64,000 bases of DNA, taken from positions 47,162-111,161 of the forward strand of contig DATGMF010000027.1 in NCBI GenBank assembly GCA_035293765.1, given 5' to 3'. A model generated the notes under the pieces. The model had not been told where the DNA came from. It did no database searches and worked only from the letters and a program-made list of their open reading frames with translations. This stretch comes from DASRHT01 sp035293765 (GTDB lineage: Bacteria; Chloroflexota; Ktedonobacteria; Ktedonobacterales; Ktedonobacteraceae). This document shows, piece by piece, positions 57,538 through 64,000 of this stretch; positions within the stretch are counted from its first letter, which is position 1; every line of letters starts with the position of its first letter. The position numbers were made by a program, and so were the translations under genes.

Positions 57538-59019
57538 CTATGCAAGCAGCAGGGAGGCACGTAATGGGGCAAAAACGGCGGTTTCTTCTTCAGGATACAC
57601 CGTTTGCTGAGCCTGTTGTAACAGTGTGACGATGTGATCGCCATGCATCGTGACAAAAAGAGTTGCGGTATAGTTAGCGCCGCTTTGTTGTATAGTGCCC
57701 TGCATCTGCTGCCATGTAGTGCCCGCGAAGGTAACGGGGGAGCCGAGTTTCGCTCCTGTCATTGCCAGCCGGGTCACTTGCTGCTGCATATACTGGTTTA
57801 GATCGCCGCCGACGTTTGTGATGGTAAGTGTCACCTGAGCGGTGCTACTGCTATCGGCAAAATAGAGGGTAGACTTGCTGTGATCTACCTTTGCGGTCCA
57901 GCCATTAGGATAGAGCAACGAGACGCCTAGCGCCGCATCTTTAAAGTTCTGTTGTGGCTGCGTCACCGGGGCAATGCTAAACGGCTGGTATAAATATATC
58001 CATGTGCCCACACCTATACATATCAGCACGAATAACAGCACGGAAACTATCCTGAATGGGAGCCGTCTCTGCGCACGACTGCGCGGAGGGGAGATTGGAT
58101 ACGCAGGACCACTTTGCAGGGCAGGAGACCTGGGCGCAACAGGTTGTACTGCCGGAGGAGCTGGCTGCGGCTGTACCGGCGCCGGAGGCGTGAAATTTGC
58201 AGGAGCTTGCGCGGCGGGCAGGTGTAGCGTATCTGCGCGCTCTAGCACATCAATATAACTCTCACGCATACTTTGAGCCGGCGCCACCGGAGATGCTATC
58301 TCCGGCGAGACGGGAGGAAGTGGCGTTGCCTGGCGCAGAGCTGGTTGCTCAAGAGCTGCGTTAAGCGAACGGGGTGTTGGCTCTTTCGCTGGAGCTATCA
58401 CACCTGAATTAGTATTAGTGGAAGGCGGCACTGCCATCAATCGGGTTGGACGATCCTCAATATCCTCTTCCTCGTCCTGCGCTTCAATGGCCTGCTCCGG
58501 GAATGGCGTCGATAACTGGGTGGTCGGGAACTTCTCAATGGCCTCTTCATCTAATGTCGCTGGCTTTTTAGCCAGCGCGGGCGTTTCTGGAACAGCTATC
58601 ATCGAGATGGTTTCTTTTTGCTCCCATACTTTCACCCGCAATTCGTGCATGGTGGAGAGAGCTTTCTCCACATGCTCCGTTCCCACAGTCCTGGGAGGGA
58701 TAGCTGGCGATCCAGGCGCCTCATACTGCTCTTTTTCAGATTTGCTGACCCAGTCGGGTAGCTCATGCGCCGGGCGAGCGGACGGCTGCTGGGCTATTTG
58801 TTCGCGTATGATCGGCTTTGGCTTTTCTACGGGCTTTTCCCCCTCTACCGCAGCAGGAGCAGGCAAGGGCACAGGAGACGCAGGGTCAGAAGGATTCTTC
58901 CTGGCAGCCAATGACTGAGGACTAAACGGATGTGAAGCAACCAGTGTCCCACAATTATTGCAAAAGCGAGAATCTTCTTTTGGAAGAGCCGCACCACAGT
59001 GCGAACAGAGTATCGCCAC
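57538..59019 (-). CDS. zinc-ribbon protein with long Pro-rich linker and single membrane helix
   Basis: 493 residues. Start GTG 59019, with AGGAG upstream. An N-terminal zinc ribbon has CSHCG and CNNCG. A ~260-residue low-complexity, Pro/Ala-rich linker follows (rich in PAP, PVQPQPAPP). A membrane helix lies near 330 (FRIVSVLLFVLICIGVGTWIYLY). The C-terminal ~150 residues form a PsbP/lipoprotein-like domain: FKDAALGVSLLYPNGWTAKV, VTLTITNVGGDLNQYMQQQV, ... TLFVTMHGDHIVTLLQQA. The domain order suggests a cytoplasmic zinc ribbon and an outside sensor or binding domain. No partner is evident. Confidence 0.65.
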   Translation of the reverse strand: MAILCSHCGAALPKEDSRFCNNCGTLVASHPFSPQSLAARKNPSDPASPVPLPAPAAVEGEKPVEKPKPIIREQIAQQPSARPAHELPDWVSKSEKEQYEAPGSPAIPPRTVGTEHVEKALSTMHELRVKVWEQKETISMIAVPETPALAKKPATLDEEAIEKFPTTQLSTPFPEQAIEAQDEEEDIEDRPTRLMAVPPSTNTNSGVIAPAKEPTPRSLNAALEQPALRQATPLPPVSPEIASPVAPAQSMRESYIDVLERADTLHLPAAQAPANFTPPAPVQPQPAPPAVQPVAPRSPALQSGPAYPISPPRSRAQRRLPFRIVSVLLFVLICIGVGTWIYLYQPFSIAPVTQPQQNFKDAALGVSLLYPNGWTAKVDHSKSTLYFADSSSTAQVTLTITNVGGDLNQYMQQQVTRLAMTGAKLGSPVTFAGTTWQQMQGTIQQSGANYTATLFVTMHGDHIVTLLQQAQQTVYPEEETAVFAPLRASLLLA

Positions 59020-59161
59020 AAGAACATCTCCTACAGGTAGAGCCTACCAACGTCCCTTACAATATCTTAGAAGCCCTTTTCAGTCAAGTAATAAATCGTG
59101 CAATAGTACATCTAGCTATTTTTATACGGCATCAAATTCCGATCAGTCCTGAGGAAAAACA

Positions 59162-59193
59162 GGCTTTTGTGAGTATACGCGCTCACAAAAGCC
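59162..59193 (-). terminator. rho-independent terminator of the FAD oxidoreductase gene
   Basis: GGCTTTTGTGAG (59162-59173) and CTCACAAAAGCC (59182-59193) form a perfect 12-bp stem. On the minus strand it is followed by TGTTTTTCC. Confidence 0.75.
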
Positions 59194-59197
59194 CGCT

Positions 59198-60433
59198 TTA
59201 TTTCAAGGTTAGCAGAGCTTCACGTTCCGCAGATGATTGAAAGACTTGCTGGTTTTTCACAATGTCAACGAGCTTCTTGCGCCCTTTGGGGCTGCCGATC
59301 ATCAGCACGCCGACAAGCTTATTGTCGCGGAAAAAGAGCTTGCGATAGTTCTCGTTGCCTTTCTCGCCGGGTTCGCGCAAGGCAATACTTTCCAGTTCGG
59401 GATTATTCGATTCAGCCGTGCCCACAACCGCGATATTGACATCGAATAAGGGGCTGGTATAGGTGGGAACGTCCAGGTAAGGTTCATGACCACCGGCCAT
59501 ATTGATCGCGACCAGGCGTCCATGAGCCATCGCATTATCCCAGGTTCCCATCGTATGATGGCGGTTAATCGTTGGATCAAAAAACTCGGCCACATCGCCT
59601 GCCGCGTAAACGCCAGCAACGTTGGTCTCCAGATACTCGTTCACCACCACACCATCGCGCACTTCCACAGGCGTCCCTTCCAGAATCTGGGTATTGAGCG
59701 TGATGCCCAGGCCCACCCCCAGCATATCGGTCTGGATCTCGCGCCCCTTCTTCGTTTTTACGGCGCATGCCACCCCATTTCTGGTCACCACCGCTTCGAT
59801 CTCATCGCCATGAATGACCTCGACGCCAAACTTCTTGGCAATATTGTCTACCACCTCACCACCCTCCGGGTCCAGAGAACTGCGTAACCAGTAGGGGCCG
59901 CGCATCAACCAGGTGGTGTTGAGCTTGCGCATAGCAAAGCCATCGCAGAGCTCGTACGAGATAAAGCTCCCACCGTAGGCCAGGGCATTGCGGGACTCAA
60001 GCATCTTGGCAATGATGGTTTTGGTATCGTCTAGCGTGACGAAGTTGTAAATATTTGCAGCTTCTGCCGCCCCCGGCACTCGCAACGGGTTGGCCCAGCC
60101 ACCGCTCGCCACCAGCAGCGCATCATAGGGAAAACGCCGCCCCGTATTGGTCGTAACCACTCGTTCGTCAGTATCAATACCCGTGACCAGGGTTTCGGTA
60201 ATGAGCTTGATATTGCGCTGCTCGTGCCATGCAAAGTCACGAATCATCACTTTCTGCTCAGGCAGCACGCCTTGCAGGAAACGCGGCAGCGAAACGCGGT
60301 TATAGAGCGGATACGGCTCGTTCGTGAGCAGAACAATACTGCAATTGGGATCATTCTTGCGCAAGGTCTCCGCCGCACTTGTACCCGCAACTCCATTCCC
60401 GATGATCACATAGCTTCTCTCGTGTGTTGCCAA
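59198..60433 (-). CDS. FAD-dependent NAD(P)H oxidoreductase (pyridine nucleotide-disulphide type)
   Basis: 411 residues from TTG 60433, placed by AAGGAGAG 7 bases upstream; the frame is open further but without a site. FAD-binding GNGVAGTSAAETLR (Rossmann GxGxxG), LLVASGGWANPL and the C-terminal VAGVYAAGDVAEFF motif are present. The second Rossmann region reads ALAYGGSFISYELCDGFAM, lacking the second canonical GGG-x-E pattern. This resembles the nitrite reductase NirB N-terminal/rubredoxin reductase group. It probably reduces a small electron carrier; partner unknown. Confidence 0.82.
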   Translation of the reverse strand: MATHERSYVIIGNGVAGTSAAETLRKNDPNCSIVLLTNEPYPLYNRVSLPRFLQGVLPEQKVMIRDFAWHEQRNIKLITETLVTGIDTDERVVTTNTGRRFPYDALLVASGGWANPLRVPGAAEAANIYNFVTLDDTKTIIAKMLESRNALAYGGSFISYELCDGFAMRKLNTTWLMRGPYWLRSSLDPEGGEVVDNIAKKFGVEVIHGDEIEAVVTRNGVACAVKTKKGREIQTDMLGVGLGITLNTQILEGTPVEVRDGVVVNEYLETNVAGVYAAGDVAEFFDPTINRHHTMGTWDNAMAHGRLVAINMAGGHEPYLDVPTYTSPLFDVNIAVVGTAESNNPELESIALREPGEKGNENYRKLFFRDNKLVGVLMIGSPKGRKKLVDIVKNQQVFQSSAEREALLTLK

Positions 60434-60700
60434 ATGAAAACCTCTCCTTTTGAGTTTAGCCAATCTTAGCACAGTTTTGGCAAGAACGCTATACGTTCTC
60501 CCGCCAAAAATTTTATGCAAGCTGCTCTGCTGGCTGCTCTAGCGGTTGCAAAGGGAAAAACACATCCACCTGTACACTAGAATCATGGATGAGATTCTCT
60601 ACCCATCTCTCTATCAAACAATCAAGATGCAGTTTCTCATCCTTTTGCACATACCTTTGACCATTATCTCTTAATCGATGGGATAAAGAAAGGATCTTCT

Positions 60701-61594
60701 ATGAAAAAGAGCAGCAGCATATTGCTCAGTGCTCCTCTGGCATTTGCGCTCCTGATGACGGTTTTTGTAGGGCCGTTACGGGCCAGCGCAGCATCAATCA
60801 CGGCCACGGACGTTCACCAGGGCTGGGCAAAGTCGGCGCATCGAGTTCGGCATTACGCCAACAATCTGCTGTACCACGGCGGACCAGTGATGGGAGGAAC
60901 CTCACACATCTACGCTATCTTTTGGGAGCCAACCGGCTGGTTCGTCAGCCCCACCTATAATAGCCTGATCACGCGCTACTTCAATGATATCGGTGGCTCT
61001 CCGCTCTATCACAATAACGTCCAGTATCGTGATTTCGGCGGCAATTTTGCCAGCGATGCCGTGCTCTCTGGCACCTATGTGGACAAGACACCTTACCCTT
61101 CCGACCCGATCTCGGACGCCCAGGTACAGGCGGAAGTTACTCATGCCAGGGCCGTTAACGGCTGGGCCACAAGTATTCACAACATCTTCTTCGTCTTCAC
61201 CGCCAGAAATGAAAGCATCTGCATCAGTCCTTCCGTTTGCAGCTTTACCACTTTCTGCGGCTATCACGGCTTCTTTGGCGCCGGGACAATCTACGCTGCG
61301 ATGCCTTATACAGGTACCAGCCTGGGGGGGTGTGGCGTGCCAGCCACCCCCAATCATGACATTGACGCCGATAGCACTATCAACGTCACCTCCCACGAAC
61401 AGAACGAGGCCGCGACCGATCCATACCTTGACGCCTGGTTCGATGCGTCGGGTAATGAAATCGGCGACAAATGCGACTTCAACTTCGGTCCCCTTCTTCC
61501 CAGTGGCGGGGACGTGGTTTTCAACGGCCATCCCTACATGGCTCAGAAGGAATGGGATAACCTTAAAGGTGGCTGTGTCCTGGCAGGACCATAA
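60701..61594 (+). CDS. secreted EXORDIUM-like protein, possible metallopeptidase (copy 1)
   Basis: 297 residues with a signal peptide (about 1-31, cleaved near ASA/AS). The mature part has YHGGPVMGGTSHIYAIFWEP, SLITRYFNDIGGSPLYHNN and VTSHEQNEAATDPYLDAWFDASGNEIGDKC. The HEQNEAATDP motif (His232, Glu233, Glu236) with a following GDKC is the conserved part of the phosphate-induced/EXORDIUM family and looks like an HExxE metal site. Six Cys probably form disulfides outside the cell. AAAGGA precedes ATG. A hairpin terminator follows at 61633. Confidence 0.75.
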   Translation: MKKSSSILLSAPLAFALLMTVFVGPLRASAASITATDVHQGWAKSAHRVRHYANNLLYHGGPVMGGTSHIYAIFWEPTGWFVSPTYNSLITRYFNDIGGSPLYHNNVQYRDFGGNFASDAVLSGTYVDKTPYPSDPISDAQVQAEVTHARAVNGWATSIHNIFFVFTARNESICISPSVCSFTTFCGYHGFFGAGTIYAAMPYTGTSLGGCGVPATPNHDIDADSTINVTSHEQNEAATDPYLDAWFDASGNEIGDKCDFNFGPLLPSGGDVVFNGHPYMAQKEWDNLKGGCVLAGP

Positions 61595-61632
61595 ATTGTG
61601 GTAGTACTGAGGTCTCACCCCATCAACAAAAA

Positions 61633-61662
61633 CCGAGTAAGGGAAATGCTTCCCTTGCTCGG
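61633..61662 (+). terminator. terminator after EXORDIUM-like gene 1
   Basis: CCGAGTAAGGGAA (61633-61645) pairs with TTCCCTTGCTCGG (61650-61662) (one G-U), loop ATGC; AATATCATTATTT follows. The rest of 61595-61919 holds a likely promoter for copy 2 and no gene. Confidence 0.65.
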
Positions 61663-61919
61663 AATATCATTATTTCCTCTTATATAATCTGCTCTCTAAT
61701 CTTATATAAGAAACCATTTGCATCTCTCTGCAAAACGTTTTACTTCACCCACTATCCACTACCTCTACTGAAGATAAATGGAAGGATGATCTTGTATACT
61801 AGTCATAGCGATGAGTTTCCCTTAATGCTCAAGGAACGGGTCACCAGGTTTTTCACCTCGCTCGTCGTATTCGTACCTTTTATCTATTCACTCACAACGA
61901 TGTGAAGAAAGGGTCCTTC

Positions 61920-62813
61920 ATGAAAAAAGGCAGAGAATTATTACTTATCCCCCTGCTAGCGTTTGCCTTACTCATTATGGTGCTGGCTGGCCCGCTAAAT
62001 GCTCGCGCGGCATCCACTCCTCTGATGGGCGTTCATGTCAGCCAGATCAAGACGGCTCAGCTTGCCCAACCTAATGTCAACAACCTGTTATATCACGGCG
62101 GACCGGTGATGGGGGGAACTGCTCACGTCTTTGCCATCTTCTGGGAGCCGACCGGCTCGTTTGTGAGTGCGAACTATAATAGCCTGATCACGCGCTACTT
62201 CAACGATATTGGCGGCTCAAGCCTCTATCACAACAACACACAGTATCACGATAGTGGCGGCCACTTTGCCAGTAGCGCAGTGCTCTCTGGCACCTTTGTA
62301 GACAAAATTGCCTATCCAGCCAATCCGATCTCGGATACTCAGGTACGGGCGGAAGTCTCCCGTGCCCAGTCCATTAACCACTGGGCTTCAGGCATCGGCA
62401 ACATCTTCTTTGTCTTCACCGCAAAGAACGAGAATATCTGTATCAATAGTTCAACATGCAGCTTCACGACCTTCTGCGCCTATCACAGCTTCTTCGGCAC
62501 CAACACGATTTACGCGGCGATGCCCTACACAGGGACTAGCTTGGCTGGCTGCGGAACGCCGGTTAGCCCCAATCATGACTTTGACTCCGATAGCACTATC
62601 AACGTCACTTCCCATGAGCAGAACGAGGCTGCAACCGATCCCCTGCTCAACGCCTGGTTTGACGCAACGGGCCAGGAGATTGGCGACAAATGCAACTTCA
62701 ACTTCGGCCCCACCCTCCCCAGCGGCGGTGATGTGGTCTTCAACGGTCATCCCTATGAAGTTCAGAAGGAATGGGATAACCTTAAGCAGACCTGCGTCCT
62801 GGCAGGACCGTAA
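61920..62813 (+). CDS. secreted EXORDIUM-like protein, possible metallopeptidase (copy 2)
   Basis: 297 residues from ATG 61920 (GAAAGGG upstream; a GTG six codons before it is also in frame). It is closely similar to copy 1 along its whole length: signal peptide, YHGGPVMGGTAHVFAIFWEP, SLITRYFNDIGGSSLYHNN, HEQNEAATDPLLNAWFDATGQEIGDKC. The Cys and HEQNE residues are kept. The upstream non-coding regions also share TGTA-ACTAG and a run to the RBS, so the duplication included the promoter. The two proteins are probably secreted in large amounts or at different times; function unknown. Confidence 0.75.
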   Translation: MKKGRELLLIPLLAFALLIMVLAGPLNARAASTPLMGVHVSQIKTAQLAQPNVNNLLYHGGPVMGGTAHVFAIFWEPTGSFVSANYNSLITRYFNDIGGSSLYHNNTQYHDSGGHFASSAVLSGTFVDKIAYPANPISDTQVRAEVSRAQSINHWASGIGNIFFVFTAKNENICINSSTCSFTTFCAYHSFFGTNTIYAAMPYTGTSLAGCGTPVSPNHDFDSDSTINVTSHEQNEAATDPLLNAWFDATGQEIGDKCNFNFGPTLPSGGDVVFNGHPYEVQKEWDNLKQTCVLAGP

Positions 62814-62846
62814 AACCTCTGGTTTTCGCGCTTCAGCACAAGCGAA

Positions 62847-62879
62847 AAGCCGGCGGAACTAGAGCTGTTCCGCCGGCTT
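62847..62879 (+). terminator. rho-independent terminator after EXORDIUM-like gene 2
   Basis: A 13-bp perfect stem (62847-62859 with 62867-62879), 7-base loop, tail CTTCGTTTGTGG. Confidence 0.7.
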
Positions 62880-63061
62880 CTTCGTTTGTGGAAATATTCG
62901 TCCATAGAAATGTTGTTATACTATTACAGGGATATCGTTTCGTTAATCATATATTTTGTCTGTCGAAGTGATGGCATGGGATGCCTGTATACGAGCTTAT
63001 AGATTGCTCTCTACCACAAGAGCCTTCTCGCATGAAAGGGAACATATCAATTCACCTTCAG

Positions 63062-64000
63062 CTACAGCCTCGGGCTTTTTACCTCTGGACTCCACCGCAA
63101 TTCTGCATACCGTTTGAGGCGTGCAGCTTTGGCTTCACGGTCCGAGGCATCAGGGGCCATTGACAGAAGCCCCGTCGTGCTCCAATCCTGTCGAAGCACG
63201 AGCGTTCTCATCACCAGATTTCTTGCACCCACCAGATCAGCGTGCAGCGTATATCCGCACTTTACGTTCTGACACACAAAAAGCAACCCTTTGTGTGGTC
63301 GGTTCTCATCGGCGGTATAGCCGCACATTGGGCAACTCTTTGAAGTATAATCCGCATCGACCTTAATCGCAAGGGACCCCGAAAGCGCGGCCTTGTAACT
63401 GATCAGGGCATGCAGTTCGGCAAAGGACCATTGGGAGTACACTCGGTTGGCTTTACGGGCCTTTGGCGACACCCGCTCGTATCCTTTGCCGTTCTTCTTG
63501 CGCTTGCGTTTTCTGCGCTTCGTGCGATCTCGAATACCGGTCAACTGTTCCAGGCCGATCAAGGTATGAGGATGCTCCTGGACGATCTGGGTGGCAATCT
63601 GGTGGTTCGCCTGCATTTTCAACCGTCTCTCTCGCAGCCCGATGCGTCTCATGCGTCGTTTCGCGCCGCGAGTGCCTTTTTTCTGCAAGCGTTTGCGCAG
63701 CCGCGCATAATGGTTGGCGTTGTGTCGTACGCGTTTGCCGGAGTAAAACGTGGCCTTGCCTGCCGCCGTGGAGGTGACTGCGAGATAGCGCACGCCGACA
63801 TCGACACCGACGACCTCGGCAAGATCGTCACAGGAGGGGTCAGGCAACGTGATCGTTACCGACACGAGCAAATAAAACTGTTTCTTGGGCTGGTCATACC
63901 AGAGCTTGGCATCACCAATGCGGGCGATGTGGCCTCCCTGCTGGATGAGCAGCAGATGCTTGAAATAGCCCTGATACGGCAGACTGATGCGTCCGTTGAG
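63062..64000 (-). CDS. tnpB: IS200/IS605 family TnpB RNA-guided nuclease (5' end beyond window)
   Basis: The frame is open from the window edge through 63062. The RuvC pieces are complete: GVDVGVRYLAV (Asp), IGLEQLTGI (Glu) and HADLVGARN (Asp). The zinc finger C-P-M-C-G ... C-Q-N-V-K-C-G lies before the last motif. A basic stretch TKRRKRKRKKNGKG is the nucleic-acid-binding insert. Only the N-terminal WED/REC-like part is missing, and no tnpA is visible inside the window. In this family a guide (omega) RNA is made from the 3' end of tnpB and the flanking right end; it should lie at about 62940-63100 here. Confidence 0.85.
   Translation of the reverse strand, partial: LNGRISLPYQGYFKHLLLIQQGGHIARIGDAKLWYDQPKKQFYLLVSVTITLPDPSCDDLAEVVGVDVGVRYLAVTSTAAGKATFYSGKRVRHNANHYARLRKRLQKKGTRGAKRRMRRIGLRERRLKMQANHQIATQIVQEHPHTLIGLEQLTGIRDRTKRRKRKRKKNGKGYERVSPKARKANRVYSQWSFAELHALISYKAALSGSLAIKVDADYTSKSCPMCGYTADENRPHKGLLFVCQNVKCGYTLHADLVGARNLVMRTLVLRQDWSTTGLLSMAPDASDREAKAARLKRYAELRWSPEVKSPRL

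Overview
The window reads as bacterial chromosome from a Chloroflexota lineage, most likely Ktedonobacteria-like. This is an inference from gene content: a split b6/subunit IV type quinol oxidoreductase, a single-gene E2 pyruvate dehydrogenase operon, a PucR regulator, F420/LLM-type oxidoreductases, a Ktedonobacteria-style serine recombinase and many dispersed GTAGGGGCAA palindromes. Genes are closely spaced with good Shine-Dalgarno sites on both strands. No rRNA, ribosomal protein operon, CRISPR array or replication origin is visible.

Layout. 1-5.6 kb: the end of an MFS exporter, then a minus-strand crotonase gene group with decayed small genes, behind a TetR gene and a clear promoter/operator, then a CBS-domain protein. 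5.7-8.86 kb: a compact AT-richer insertion carrying an XRE repressor, a 107-residue unknown and a large serine recombinase, with its right edge at the first codons of pdhA. 8.8-12.1 kb: pdhA-pdhB-pdhC. 12.2-16.3 kb: a YtxH-like protein, an unknown, a glutamine synthetase family enzyme, a degenerate tRNA-like array and a DUF7873-like protein. 16.7-23.6 kb: a LevR-type sigma-54 activator and, beyond two opposed genes, a PTS EIIB-EIIC pair behind a near-consensus -24/-12 promoter with an 11-bp palindrome. 23.7-27.2 kb: a xylose-type ABC importer. 27.4-36.3 kb: Nudix, GNAT, TsaC, PucR, a 38-residue basic protein, a TPR protein, MiaB and phenylacetate-CoA ligase. 36.5-40.5 kb: a CHRD protein, a HAD phosphatase, a selenocysteine tRNA, a dual-specificity phosphatase, an LLM oxidoreductase and a DUF1992 protein. 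40.6-43.4 kb: an AT-richer islet with a MurA-like enolpyruvyl transferase, a beta-helix acyltransferase and an acyl-CoA dehydrogenase remnant. 43.4-47.7 kb: LarC, a sigma factor with an overlapping HTH gene, and glycogen synthase. 47.8-52.7 kb: a cytochrome b6 / subunit IV / Rieske / cupredoxin / polytopic-membrane-protein operon. 53.3-55.1 kb: a two-component system. 55.1-64 kb: acyl-CoA dehydrogenase, small unknowns, a zinc-ribbon membrane protein, an FAD oxidoreductase, two tandem EXORDIUM-like secreted proteins and the 3' part of a TnpB gene.

How the parts fit. Three regulatory circuits can be read from sequence: TetR over the crotonase genes; LevR plus sigma-54 over the PTS permease; and a phage-like divergent switch in the small integrative element. 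The element now sits directly upstream of pdhABC and may supply or interrupt its transcription. In the respiratory operon the soluble electron carrier appears to be a type 1 copper domain fused to a cytochrome-c-like segment that has lost its heme motif. That fusion, the mini-element, the tRNA-like array and the sigma-54 PTS circuit are the most interesting items.
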